A stretch of 64,000 bases of DNA from Echinococcus granulosus (Eukaryota; Platyhelminthes; Cestoda; Cyclophyllidea; Taeniidae): positions 787,715 through 851,714 of the forward strand of contig NW_020170400.1 in the NCBI RefSeq assembly GCF_000524195.1. The letters run 5' to 3'. The notes below the pieces were generated by a model. The model was not told the origin of the DNA and searched no databases. It saw only the letters and a program-made list of their open reading frames with translations. Both the position numbers and the translations under genes were made by a program. Shown one piece after another: positions 25,446-39,300 of this stretch (position 1 is its first letter; each line of letters opens with the position of its first letter).

Positions 25446-28400
25446 ATGCAGGCAAGGCTTGTAGATGCTCTCAATGAAATACGGAAACGCTATCCGGACC
25501 TTGACCCAGATACAGATTCCTACCTTGAGGGTTCATCTACCTAACCTTCATTTTATGCTATTCAGGTATTATAGTCGAAAATGGAGAACACTTCGAGTCA
25601 ACTGATGAAGTTTACGAAGCCATTGGAGGATTTCTTGAAAATTTAGGGGGTAACAAGGATGTTCGCCAGTGTTGCGTAGAAGTTTACAGTATTATTCACC
25701 CGCAAGTCATCTCCAAACTATGTCATAGTGTCTTACTTCATAGGAGTGGGCATATCATTACTCAGGAGCGATTAGACGAACCAGTTCACATGGCTGCGCT
25801 GGTGAACAACTTCAACGAACGTGTTATAGATACCGCAAGCATCTGGATGGCTAAACGTGAAATTTCCAGCGTAGGTTCGTTCAGGTTTCATCAGTCCTCC
25901 CAAAACAGACCGTCGATCCGGTAAAACTTGCCAAAGCCGAGGCACGTTCTCGCGAGAAACAGACCAAAAAACTGCAAAACAACGACGCTTCCTCTTCAAA
26001 GCAAGTAGAACTATGTTCTTTACATACGATTTTACTACTTAGAACCAGCCTTCACGAGGTAGAATCAGCCTGTGTTAGTCAACGGTCAGATCGAAGGGAA
26101 AAGTTGTATACTGCTGGAATAGCTAAGTTTACCGATCTCCACGTCGAAAATTTTGATATATCATTCGGAAGTCGGGTCCTTCTGCAAAATGCCAATTTAC
26201 ATCTCTCTTTCGGCCATCGCTACGGTCTCATTGGACGCAATGGATGTGGCAAAACTACGCTTCTTCGGGCTTTGGCAAAGTGAGTTTTGGCATCCAAATT
26301 GTATCTGAAAGGGTTTTAAGGTATATTAATCCGGAAGTAGTCTTGATGTCAATGTAACTAAGAACCTAGAAACTAATAGCAGTTCAATTTCACAGTCGAG
26401 AGGTCTTAGTCGCGAGAGATTTGCAAAACCTGTGGTCAAATGGATGTAACTTTGTTGCAGTCTTCAGCATCCCTTACGGTAGTTCTCCTATTATGGTTGC
26501 AAGAAATTACCACTGAAGCGAGGAGATAGGGCTGGGAATTTGTGTCATAGAGCCATAATTTGCGTCATACAAAGGGGAGGTTCCTATTTTCACAGTAGTT
26601 CACGTCAAGAACTTGGGTAGGATTTCGGGATGTCATGTCCTTTGATAATAGAAATGTATCCACAGGTCTCCATACAGGAAGTAGTACCAGTGCTGAATGG
26701 GGCTGTATAGCTTGCATATTCGGAGAATAATTTTTATCAAGAGTATTTAGGTAAAAATGCAACGCAGCATCCTAAAGCTGTTTTTTTCTCTATTCCTACC
26801 TAGCTGCTTGTATGTGTTATCCTCCATTTCGTGCAACCTGGGGAATGCTAGTCCTTCTAAGCATGATTGATATTCACTGCCTCGTATACTCATCGTCGAG
26901 GGTTCGTTTATGGACAAATTTTATTACCTCAAACCTAGCTTTACATCACTACGGATCGTTACGTGGCACGCAAGATTGAAATGATGCCAAAAGCGGGTTC
27001 TCTTTGCACAGTCTTTCTCCCATGAGCCTCCATAGACTAAGCCATCCATTCCGGATGCCTTCCCTCCATGACGTTTCGGCACTGTATCTGGTTCATTTAG
27101 GCTGGGTTTGCCATTGCTGCCACCAGTGGAGGACTTGGGTTGCCCTCGAAGTCATTATGGGGTCTGCAAGTCTGATATTATGTTGATTGTTAACTCGTAG
27201 CAGATCTCTGGGTAGTTTTTTGGCTTGGAGGCCAAACCGTGAACAACTACGCAGATCAAGATTTCAAAATATCGATTCACTACTTTATTTTCGTCATTTC
27301 GAGTTTCCTCCTTTGTACTCCCGATGATTATTATGTTTCAGTTGTTGCAAGTGTTTTACAGTGAAGTTCAATGTATTGCGAGATAGGGGCCAAAAATGGT
27401 GTGATAAGGCTCCATATTTGATGGGAACATTAGATACCATATCCCCTGTTTGGGTAACTACATTACATTGTATGGTGTCCACTAGGGACTACCTTCTATA
27501 TGCATAGGATGTTGATCTAGAAGCAAGATTTGAGGAGGGACCTTGCATTAACATGGGGGCTGAATTGATCCGCGTTGTTAAACTGCGTCCTGCTTCTTAG
27601 CTCTCTTCGTCTTATCGTTTCAAAATTCATTCTCTTCATTTTTCCCAATGCCTCATTTTTAGTGGTGATCTTCGATTGCCTCCAGGTCTAACTGTTCTCC
27701 ATGTCGAGCAGGAGGTGGCAGGTGACAACACCCCAGCTATCGAGAGCGTCCTCCAGGCAGATACGCAGCGTGCAAATCTTTTGGCTGAGTTGGCTAAGTT
27801 GCGGGCAGGAAAGGAGACTGACGAAACGTTCTCCCGTATCGCCCAAATTTTCGATCAACTCATCGCTATTGACGCTGATAGTGCACCCGCGCGTGCTGCT
27901 TCCATCCTTCATGGTCTTGGAATTGAATCCCAAAAACAAGTAAGCGATCCAGCTAACCGAATGCGTTAGTGACTCCCGAGTTTCTTTTAATATTGTTATC
28001 ATACATATGAGGCTCAGGAAGGTTGTGGAGCGATAGGAATGAACGGGACATGATAGCGGTAAGACGGTGACTTGAGAGCTTGCGCGATTACAAGGGTATC
28101 GAGTTACTACACAGCTCCCATCTTATTAGCGTGACCATTCTTCTGCCTCGGAATGGAGACGGTATGATGAATTCGTATCCTAGGAAGTGTACTTTTACCC
28201 CAGTAGTAGTAGTAGTACATACTGTGAATTTTTTTGGAGTTTGTGGACATCGTTTTACGGTAAACAGATTCTGTATGCCATTCGTGTTTAGCAAGGGCGT
28301 TGGTCTAAAAGCAATGTGAGGAAAGGATACGTGATGTCCTCTGATAATGGGATCAATCACTATGTTCGGTGCAGAACAGCAATTTTTTCGGGAGATGCTT

Positions 28401-31400
28401 TTAGTTCTTCTAAATGTTGTCACTCTTATTATTGAGCGTTATGCTGAAATTGGGAATGTGGTGGTAGTCGAAAGTCGACGCGATTTCGCTAGCCCTTCTG
28501 TTGGAAGTTTTCCAGGCATGATTTTTTCGGCAGACGTCTTCCTTCAGTGATGCTGTGCCTTAGAATCTGCTTTCTTCGGAATGGTTTCTTTTACACTGCT
28601 AGCACTTCCTCAAAGATATCGTGAAATTGCAAACTTGACTAAATATATTTGTTTTAATGTATTATTTTAGAACTGTCCCACGAAGAAATTTTCGGGAGGG
28701 TGGCGAATGCGACTGGCTCTGGCAAGAGCTTTGTTTGCGAAACCCGACCTTCTACTTTTGGATGAACCGACGAACATGTTGGATATGCGTGCTATGATCT
28801 GGTTGGAGAATTATGTCCAGGTATGGCTTCCCTTCTCACTTTTTATCGGTTTAGATGATGAAGCAGAGTGTGATTTAAGTAAAACACGGAATATTCTGTG
28901 CAGCTTTTGCTGTGGCTGGTTACAATAACTTATCAAATATGTACAATTTTTCATATGCATGCACTTTAAAGAATGGTCGGATGTGCCTCACCTTATTGGC
29001 ACGCTACTTTCACATTATCAAATGTCGGTCAAATCCAGTNNNNNNNNNNNNNNNNNNNNNNNNNNNNNNNNNNNNNNNNNNNNNNNNNNNNNNNNNNNNN
29101 NNNNNNNNNNNNNNNNNNNNNNNNNNNNNNNNNNNNNNNAAATGTATACAGGAAATTTCATACTATAGTTGCTAAAATCCAACGTGCTTTTAATTCCTTT
29201 TTTTGTGAGTTTGTCGATTCAGTCACCCACGATAGGTGACGTTTACTCGAAGTAACTAGCTAATGAAATCAAGATGACAATTGTTAATTTTAATTAAATT
29301 TACTTTCTGCTATCATTCTTGAACATGTATCGAGGAATACCAGTCTTGAAGTAGGCGTTTTATCAATTTACACCTTAGTTCCTGACCGTATTGAGCAAAC
29401 CATGGAAGACCTAAGAGTAGGATCGGTAATAGTCAAACCGACTATTTCAGTGTCATTTTAGATTGGCAGTTTTTCGATTTTAGACTTGGAGAGGGATCAT
29501 GGTAGTTGTTTCGCACGATCAAGCCTTTCTCAATGCCATCGCAACGGATACAATCCATCTCACTGCGAAGCGGCTGGATGTCTATCGTGGTGACTATGAC
29601 GCCTTCGTGAGGGCTCGTGAGGAAAGACTGCTCAACGAGGAACGCGAGTACCTGGCGCAGAAGGCTGAACGCGACCACATTCAGGTTGGTTAGCTAGGTT
29701 GGGGGACTTTTGCAGCTTTTTGCGTCTTTTCCCCGTAAGTTCAGTAAAGTTACTATCTGGCCTAGGTAGCTTTGTTTTCGGTGCTAAATAGATGAATCTA
29801 TATCTTCTCCCTTGGGATCTGCTGTTAATGCAGGCCTATTACGATCACGTAGCTGTTTAGTCGGTCATCTTTCACCCAGCTGGCGGATCGTCATGACAAA
29901 TTACGAAAACAAGTCAGCTGTTTGCAAACCACCTACACCTAAGTAGATTTGTTCCTGACTACTTTTAAGGGCAACAATAGAGCTACTGGTGAGTGAAAAG
30001 AATAATTTCCTGGTAAATTGACATATCCGTAGATTTCGTTTCTCACAGCATAAATACATGAAATGCCGTTTTTTGTACACGCACCTGTTACCTCAACACC
30101 TCCTTCCTTCCCTCACCCTAAATGTTTTTTTTTCTAAGTGAATTTTGAAATCTGTGACGTATCCTGCAAGAATAAAAAGGGGGCTTTCGTTTGAGTAAGT
30201 AGAAGTTGTTTTATACACATTTGGGCTGTATCATTGTCTAGTAGATAGATTTTAACTCTAGTCGTTTTGCCTTCAGCAAGCGAAAGAGTTCTACCGAGCA
30301 ATAGCGTCTCCAGTCCACTACACGCACATAAGGTAGGTATAGTCTTCTGGGATCGAAGTGGTGTGCACCCTGGAAGCGTGGGGTGAATATGCTAGTTTGC
30401 TCCATGAATGCTGTGGTACGAAAGCCATTTCTTATCACAAACCAGTCAATTAGTCAGTTAACTAGCCATTCAACTACTGAATAATAGAAAAGGAAGGACA
30501 GTGAAGAACAGATAGGCAGTCTCCAAAGGCCATTGTCATCTCTTAGTGCATGCGGACGCGCACCGGCCTTGCCTCCACGTCTTTGTCTCCTCATTTGATG
30601 CAGGTATGAATGAATCGTCTCTTCATCACTCACGTTGAACAGTGCTGAAAGCTGTTCCTAGCATCTTTATCTCCACTTATTGAAACCAGTTATGACAATT
30701 CTTCAGCTTGGCAAATGCGGGGTCTCCCCTGCTTAACGTTACGCATCTACTCTCGAGTGAGTTACCACCAGAATCAAATAACTTGTCCGAGCCATGTAAA
30801 TCTGGACACCACACCCCCAAATGCCCTGCTACCATTTGGGCGATAAGGTAGCCTCTCTAACTCTAAAGCCGAGTTAAATTCAACTCCGTAAAGCACCAGA
30901 CAGGTCACATCGAAAACTGCACCAAATTTTTTAGTTGGCTGTTATGATGAATCTCTTTTCATTTCGGAATGTTTACAGTGTTCCGGCTTGAAATTTCGCA
31001 TTTCGTACTTATTTATTTAATATTTGTGGGCTGCTTGTTCTCCTATTCGTTAAAACAACGCAGCCTAAGTTTTTTTTTAATTTTACCGTAGCAGCAGGGA
31101 TGAATGAATATATTTGATGATTGCGCACGGATAGAGTCATCTCAGTTTTACCTCTACCTCCAGGGTACTTTTATAACCATTTGATGCTTTTTTTTGGATC
31201 GACGCAACGTTTCCGTCCTCTGCTCTATCACTAGATGTAATTATTGTTTTTTGGCGTTGAAGGTATTGCCTTAGCAGAAAGCAGCAGGTGGTTATTCGCA
31301 GATTGAACTGTTGTGTCGTTTTTTGTTATTTTTAATGCTACATTGGCCTGTAAGATTTAAACTGATCCGATAACCGTCTCTTGATGTGGTGATTATTTTG

Positions 31401-33146
31401 GGTGTTTTGGTCAGTACTCATCCAAAAGCAAGCCTGAATTTATATAGCCTGAAACTCTTCCGATCCTCGCAGATGCCTCTGATTTTTTTACTTCCTGTAC
31501 TATCAAGTGATTTGGTTGGTGATGATGGACGTCTAAATTTGCACAATTTTCTACAATAAATTAATGGATCTTGATGCACTAGAGCGAAAAGAACCAAAGT
31601 TTTTGCACCATAAAATATGGAGTGGATTGAATTGATGTTAAATAAGTGGGTATTTGCAGTCCAACTGGCGTAGATGACAATTTAGCCTAAATTCATTATG
31701 TTTTGTCCTTCATTTGTGTGAACACGGATGCCATCGCAATTTCAACTGGAATAGTGAAAAAGGGAAACATCGGGAAAACGATCTCTTCAATGCGACGACA
31801 TACGTACAACTGGAGCACGTTATTCGCCTTGGCGTCAATTTGTTGGTCTTTACCTTACAGTGGTTATCAGTACATTATAGAGTTAGTTTTCACGTAGTAA
31901 TGGTCAATGAGGCCAACCCATCGGGAATGCAGGTAGAGGACTGTTCCGAACTGTTGAAGAATTAGAATTCCCGGAATGTCTTTCTGGAGTAGCAAGTATA
32001 TCTAGCAAATTTTGATTTCTTTTCTCCATGGCTGAGATCTTTTCTTTGAATGATGAACTGGCAAACATTTTGAGATAACATTGTTTGAGACCAAATTATA
32101 CTCCTTTCTTTCTCCTTCAGCAATTCATCGATACCTTCCGCTACAACGCAAAGCGCGCTTCGCTAGTCCAAAGTCGAGTCAAGGCCCTTGAACGAATGCC
32201 AAAGCTGGTGCCTCCCGAAAAATCCGTCGTGGTTATTTTCAAGTTTCCTGAGTGTGAAAAGCTTACCCTGCAACCTCTAGTTCAACTGGAGGGTGTCCAC
32301 TTCCACTATTTGCCCGAAACGCCTCTACTCGAAGACGTGGACCTTACTGTTCTCTTCAGCTCCCGAATCTGCGTCGTACGCCGAAAAACCATGCTTCCGA
32401 CCATAAATCAGTAGACATTCATCATCCAGACCCTCTAGTGGCCCGATCGAACAGGTGTTTGCCCCTTTCTAGGTAGGAGAGAACGGAGCTGGTAAGACCA
32501 CCCTTCTTCGACTACTTCTGGGAGATTTGACACCCACAAAAGGACTTCGTCACTGTCATCGTTCCCTTCGAATGGCCTACTTTTCACAGCACCATGTAGA
32601 TCAGCTCGATCTCAATGTCTCCAGTCTGGAATTTCTCATGAAGAAGTTTCCAGGCGAGACGGAACAGCGCTACCGCAGTCAATTGGCGTCTTTTGAAATC
32701 AGCGAACTTTTGGCTCAGCAACTAATTAAAAGTCTTTCTGGGGGACAGAAGTCTCGAGTCGCCTTCGCTGCTCTCTGCATGTTAAGGTAGTGGAAGAATA
32801 CTCGGCTTCACTTAATAGATTTTAATGGCTAGTGTTTTTAAATTTTACTTTCTCATAAAGGCCTAACCTATTGATCCTGGACGAACCGACCAACCATCTA
32901 GACATTGAGACAATCAACGCACTGGCCGAATCGCTGAAAAATTTCAGTGGAGGCGTCGTTCTAGCCTCCCACGACGAGCGCCTAATTGCATCGGTGTGCA
33001 CGGAATGTTGGGTATGCACCCGCTATTCTCCAAACGACAAAAATGACCCCTCGAGGGCCAGTCGTGTATCCGTTTTGGCTGGCGGACTAGAGGAATACAA
33101 AAAGGCTGTGCATAGGCAACTGGACGCTGGTGAGACAAGTCGATAG
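25446..33146 (+). CDS. ABCF3: ABCF3-type twin-ATPase (GCN20 family)
   Basis: Soluble ABC-F ATPase with two cassettes and no membrane domain, linked in the family to ribosome and translation control. Exons: 25446-25530, 25566-25870, 25909-26279, 27663-27939, 28671-28820, 29484-29684, 32121-32375, 32473-32786 and 32861-33146; all GT..AG and in phase; 747 residues (human 709). Cassette 1: Walker [10 protein letters not shown], signature [16 protein letters not shown], Walker [13 protein letters not shown], switch VVVSHD. Cassette 2: Walker [10 protein letters not shown], signature [12 protein letters not shown], Walker [13 protein letters not shown], switch LASHDE. All catalytic motifs are intact. 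The N-terminus resembles ABCF3 ([19 protein letters not shown]). Exon 3 carries about 18 extra codons from 26005 that could be a 54-nt intron; a 60-nt GT..AG segment in exon 2 is similarly ambiguous. The two 5' introns are 35 and 38 nt; later ones reach 2.4 kb. Intron 5 contains an assembly gap. Confidence 0.95.
26280..27662 (+). other. ABCF3 intron 3 (1,383 nt)
   Basis: Donor AA|GTGAGT and acceptor CATTTTTAG. No nested gene recognised; the frames at 26565-26762, 27004-27186 and 27294-27482 are unsupported. Confidence 0.7.
27940..28670 (+). other. ABCF3 intron 4 (731 nt)
   Basis: Donor CAA|GTAAGC and acceptor TATTATTTTAG. It contains a short GTA repeat near 28203-28217. Nothing else recognised. 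Confidence 0.75.
29040..29139. other. Assembly gap (100 N)
   Basis: Exactly 100 Ns inside ABCF3 intron 5 (28821-29483), so the true length of this intron is unknown. The flanking exons join in phase 0 without needing sequence from the gap. Confidence 0.99.
29685..32120 (+). other. ABCF3 intron 6 (2,436 nt)
   Basis: Donor CAG|GTTGGT and acceptor TTTCTCCTTCAG. GC-richer patches near 30540-30860 look like old repeat DNA but match nothing else I can see. Frames at 31703-31965 are unsupported. Confidence 0.65.
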
Positions 33147-33190
33147 ACGTTTTACCTTATATACGTTTCTTGTAATCATAGCATCAATAC

Positions 33191-33196
33191 AATAAA
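33191..33196 (+). terminator. AATAAA polyadenylation signal of ABCF3
   Basis: AATAAA 45 nt after the ABCF3 stop codon; the first such hexamer downstream on this strand. Confidence 0.7.
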
Positions 33197-33324
33197 TGCC
33201 ACATAGAAAGCGCCATTCTTGTAACAATCTTTTCCCTCGCAAGAGTTCAGTAGTTGTGGCATCTAATCAGTTAAAATAGAGGCTGTACAAGTAATGCAAT
33301 GACGGGGTGGGTTTCCATGGGGCC

Positions 33325-36300
33325 TCAGAGTTTGGATCCACTTTTCCACTTTTCTCTATCCTCAAGCTTTGCCTCCGGTCGCAGTTGATTTCGCAAACCA
33401 TGTAAGAGGTTTGCACCAACCTAAACAGGGGAAAAAGCATGACTTCATATTATGCTGGAATTAGCAAACACCGATAAATTGAACAAGCCAAATGAAATCC
33501 AGCCTCACCCGTAGCATTTGCAACCTATGAACGATAACACAAAAGATAGCTTGGAATAAATAATTTGCAATAATTCTCTTCATTCGTCAACCTCGCTCAG
33601 CGTTTGCTAAACGAGTTTTAGTAAAAAAGGTAACAATTAACAAGTGACAAAAGGAATAAAAGTCAAAACCAAAGGAACTCAAAGTATGGAACAACACAGG
33701 AAGAGTGACTAACTTGGGGCCAACATCAATGGAGGTTTTATTTGGCGTGCTTTCAACAAACTTAGCATCACGTCAATGGATCAGTTAGCGGACTTGCCAC
33801 CCACAAAACAATCGAATAAAATTTGAGGTGCTAAATTGCCTTGTATTTAATCCCGAAGGACAGTCAACTGAGGCAAACTACAGGAATACGAAAACACCTA
33901 ACACAAGATTTCCAGGATAACAAAGCACCAAATTGGGCTTCCAGTTAGTTGATTCAGTAGCCCACTAATTCATCAATAGAAAGCCAGGAAGATGCTTAGC
34001 GCCAAGGAACTATCACGCAAAAACCAATGAGCATGTGTGAACCCACCTCACAGCCAATGACGAAGGGAACGACCGTGGCTGGGGGAATTTGTCGTAGAAC
34101 ATCACCCAAGGCGCCGACGGAGCCTTTTTGGGGATCAGGATCGGCAAAGGAGGCCTTGAAGTCAGCGGCGAAGTGAGCAGCGTTGCGACGGATCGTTTGT
34201 ACAGCGAGAGCCGCGCCTTCTCGCAGGTCGTTGGGCTGAGTGGTCGTTGCTGAAGTCAACTCGTCCCCGCTTTTAGACAAACCAATGTTTTTGGTGAAGT
34301 AAGAGGAAACAGAAGTATTTGTTTGTTTCACATGACCCAGACGGCGGTTGCGGATTGACGGACCGGGAGAGAGAACGTCGAAGACAGTCTAGAGTGGAAG
34401 TAGTTCGCGGGCACTTCTCACATAAAAACTAAGTTTTAGAACGAAGGCACTGTTGAAACTCACAAGTTTACCAATGCGCTTTATGCGTTTAAGCACGAAA
34501 GCAACAAACGAATATTCGGAATGCTCAAGTTGAACCGGGATTTTTAATTTTACACCATGAAAAAACGCTACCATCACTTGGTGGTAGACGCATACGTTCT
34601 GACCTCCCACGTCCAGACACCCTTAATCAAGGTGGGAGATAGCATTAGTGGCGTACGATGATAAACGAGGTCATATTGTGATGATCTGTCACTCAACCAC
34701 CCTGTAGCAAGAAGCTTAAACGGTATCAACGACTCCGACAGACTCAGCAGTTATTCTCGTGAACGTTCAACAAGTAGAACACCTGACTAAAGCATAGTCT
34801 GTAGTGCAAATGCAGAAAAGACTAATCACGCTGGATACCAAGACAGCTTTCCGATTTCCAACAGCATAGATGATAAAGTAAATCAGTTTATCCTGGGCTA
34901 GATCAGCCGTACAGACAAAAGTTTCCGTTTCGAAGCTAATTTACTGATAATGACTAGCCACTGAGACAAATGCATAAAAGTAGTAGAGGAATTAGGAATA
35001 AATTAGAACCAGTTCGTGATCCTGGACCAACCTAAGCAATCAACGTGGGTTTTCCCAAACTTGTGTTGCTTCTACTCTGTCCCATTTGAAAGCCTTGAAT
35101 GGCAAATGAAAACTGTGGAAAACCGACATTGCTAAACTTTTTCAAAATAACTACCGGATCTGCCAACGGCAAAGAGAGGTGGGTGAAAAAAAAAGATGGG
35201 CGGGGGGAGGGGAGAGATGAACGAAAGTTAAGATGTCTCATTTGTTCTACCAACTAGACGGAAAATGATTGACCAATGCGTCCTCTTGATTGGGTGAATA
35301 TTAATCGTTTGAGTGTCACAACTTTTGCAATAAAAGCTATTTACTGCAAAATTTACACTGCGCGGCCTCAAAAAGGCACTGATTCAACCCCCAAAATATG
35401 TCAATTTGGCACCAAATTGTAGAAGGACTGCTTCTGAATCGATCAAACAGGCAAAAGTGAGGAGCATCAGTTCAAATTCAAAAAAAAATGTAAAAACTCG
35501 CTGTTTATCGCACCACCGATATCATCTCACCTCAAAAAGGCATTGGACGGTTCGAACGCCTTCAGTAGACAGCTCGACGATCGGCCAGACGGCGTTGTCC
35601 GAAAGAGCTCGGACGCCGCTTCGCAGACCCTGCACCACCTGATCTGCTGAGGGACGTGCTAACTGCTGACGACGCAGACACTGATTTCTATTCCGATGGA
35701 AGGATCGAAGTGGCGTTGCAAAAGCAGTCACCGAGTGAAGAACAAAGTCTCGTACCCCAACGACTACAAAAAAATCGGATGGAAATAGCCTTGACAGTGT
35801 GACTATTCCGGTGCGATTTTTGGTTCAAATGGACGAGTTTTCTCGGGAATATTCTTAAAAAGGCGAGCGGCGTACAAAATGCGCTCGCTAAAAATTATCA
35901 CCCCTCAAGTTAACCCATTCTGTGGCGGTCTACCTTGTAGTAGCTGCAATTTCCACAAACCCAGCAAAACCTTATTCACTACCGAAATAGGAAGCATCCT
36001 CTCTATTATGCGAATTCGCCATGCCATCACTGTACCTGTTCTGCAAAGGGCTAGATTTGGTGGGAGGATCTGTGATGGCCAAAAGGGGGAAATAATTACA
36101 GTGGTGAGTTGTGGGCGAAACTCAGAAAATGGGGAAACCATCCAACCGAATGACATTTTTTTTCCAAACTCCGCATTTATCACTGCCGTTAGTTTCCTAA
36201 CTATTCCGTAAATCGATAGTAAAATTATTTCTAAACTCTTCCGAGGTAACTTCGCCACTACGCTATCAACAACACAGGGTAGAAGACATAGGGATGTGAT

Positions 36301-39300
36301 GTAAGTTGAAAATTTTGCGAGCATCCTTCAGTTTAGCATTAAAAACCAGTAGCTGAACCCCCCCCCCCACCTAACATCGCAGAATAAAAAAGCACTCAGA
36401 ACTCATTGTGAAGGCTGTCAAGCGTTGGAAGATGCAAGACTTACGAATGCTCGAGATTTCATTCATCGGTCCAATACTGGTGGCCAAAATTTGTAGTAGA
36501 TTATCGTGCAGAGTAGATGTCCAATGGGAAATGATTTCTTCGATAAGACTATAGACACCTCTATAGCCCCTCTGATACACCCATCGAGGAAGAACTAATT
36601 CTGCATTCTTTAACCGAAGGCACAATGCTAGTAGACCAATGAGAGGGCCCTGAAATCGCAAATAAGGTAGCATTACCAATTTTAAACATCGTTTCAAAGT
36701 ATATACTGTTTTTTACTAACCTGAGACAGATCCAACTGATGTCCGTGATAGTTAAATCGTATAGGAAGAGAAGGAGTAAGAGTCAACCGCCTACGAATGT
36801 AAAAAAATAGTGAAGACATCTCATTAGAAAATCGATAAACTCATACTTGAAGAAAATAGGCTGGTCTTCATCTTCTGAGCTGGTGCTGGTAGGAGGGAGA
36901 AAGGATATGGATGCAGTTTCTCCATTTCCTTCGGCGGAACTGGAACGAACGCAAAAGAGACACACCCGCTTTTCCATGTCCTGCAGGTATCGCTCTGTCA
37001 ATTGGGTGAGGGCTGTATGATGAGCACGCAAAAATACAAACATTGCCTAGAAATTTAGCGTAAAATTACATTACTGACAGCCCTAAATCCAGTAGCAATA
37101 TTACATTAATCGTGGGGATCTACCTGATCCAGATTGATTTGAAGCGGTTGGATGGAGACTTTTACTTCAGCTTCGTAATCTGTGATCACAGGGGTGGAAG
37201 AGGGCCACATTAGTACAGTGGCTCTCACAGCTTCAATAAAACGACTGCCTTCTCTTGCTCGACCTTGTTGAACATGAAAAAGATGGTTGATCATCGATTG
37301 TGGCAAACCGTCCACAATCTTCAAATCCGTAATGCGTAGAGCATATCGTTCCACCGGATGATTTGAAATCGGGACGATGGAAAAAGGAGACCCGCTGAAG
37401 TTGGATATCTTTCTAGTTCTATGTCGAAATGGTTGATAGTCGGCGGGTGGATTGAATATGGATTTGCGAAAGTATACATTTGAAAGACGAAGGGTTGCAT
37501 TCTGAAATAGGGAGATCAAGAGTAAAACCTCAATCTTTACTCACCTGATCATTCTGTCGACAGAAACTTGAAAGTGCACAAAGGTTGGGAATTGATAAAG
37601 ACCGTCTAAGATTTTCTTCCACATCAGTGCCTAGGAGTAGACGCATACAGTTAGCCCGAGAATTTGAAGAATTCAAGGACGGTATTAATAAGTCAGCCCA
37701 CCAGAACATAAAGAAGGAAAATCTAGACCTCCAAAGAAGGTCCACTCGACGGAAACGTCATAAATGGTGAAGGCAAATAGACTTTCGCTGCCAAAGGGAT
37801 CTGAGAATAGTCCTTGTCGTTTGGGAATGGGAGTTAAACATTTGCTTTCCCCATAGAAGTCTTCGCAGATGTTTAGAATGGGAGAATAGGACATAACTTG
37901 AGTTCCATCCTTAAGAACTTTCACTGGCTGACGAGGGGGAGGCATTTCGGAGGACTCTTTAGCAATCACCACGAAATCTTCCTCGTTTTGGGTGATGGTT
38001 AAACACGAAAGGGGGGGACAATTTACTACGTCAACATCGGAGATGGCTGCCGAGATGAGGTTCTCAATTTTCGATCGTCTCGATGACTATAAAACGATCA
38101 TTACTAGCCGACAAAAAATACACTCACCTCGTCACCAAGAGGGGGATTAATTAAAACGGGAAACTCAGAAGGTTTCCTTGGTGGTGGAGATTCAGGAGAT
38201 CGGTTAAAACCCTCCAAAATTAGTCGAAGAGCAACCAAGCTGTCCAAGCAGGTCGTGAGTCGAATTAAGTTGATGGTCAGTCGAACATCCACGTGTGGGG
38301 AATGCGTCTACAAGTAACCGGAATATTCTGGGGAGCCTGTTGAAGGAGAAATGAGGGTAGAGATAAATTTACCCGCACCTGATTAGCGCCGTCACTGTCA
38401 ACACCTTTAGAGACAAAACGCAGCTCCAAGTTGTCTAGATCGATAACCTTGACAGACCGGTGGATAATGGCGTTTAGATCGTCACCGAGAAGACATTTTA
38501 AAGCCTTAACCTCCCTCCATACGGCTTGCGATAGGCCATCCTGCTGTTCACCAGATGGCATCCGAAGCTTCTATAAACACAAATCAGAGAATTGATTCCA
38601 TCTCTTGCACATGAACTCACCTGTGACTTCTTGGCCGAAATTACTGGCTGCGAAGGAGTCAACCACAAAGCTGTTCTCTCAAAAAACGCGATGTGACCAG
38701 TAGGCGTCACAAATTTCGAAAATGCCGTCACATTTTGCGCGAAAATCAACGGTCGAAGAGAGTCCAGACCGGGAGTAGGTGCTGGACTGATAGGAGAGGC
38801 TTCCATCCTTTCACCATCCACAATTCCATCAAAAGCGCAAACAGGAGGCATATGAAAAACAGAATTCTCCAAATGCCAGTGAATCTTGATGTTGTAAGAG
38901 GGACAAAAGAGGGAGGCGTACTCCATTGAAATTTGATCAACTTGTAATCCTGAAAATCGTTCCATCCAGGCGCGAAGACAAGGCCAGTAGCAGAGGCATC
39001 CCAGACGCAGTTTAAGTGCTACAGTAATATCGTTTGAATAGCTCGGAGCTAGAGGCTCTAGAAGAATTATCGATTACACTTTCAATCGAAGGTCTTACCA
39101 AGTGGACCATAGATAGGGATGGATCGTTTCTCCACAGCTAGGGATAACATGGGTTCAGCAGTATCATCGTTTGAGAGGGTAAGTGGGAGGAGCAGAGGTA
39201 TGTGGGTTCTCGATTGGGTAGAGGAGTTATCGTTAGCGCCAGATTTGTTTTTTATTTCAGTGAAACCTAAAAGCAAATGAGACGAAGGACAGGCTGGAGA

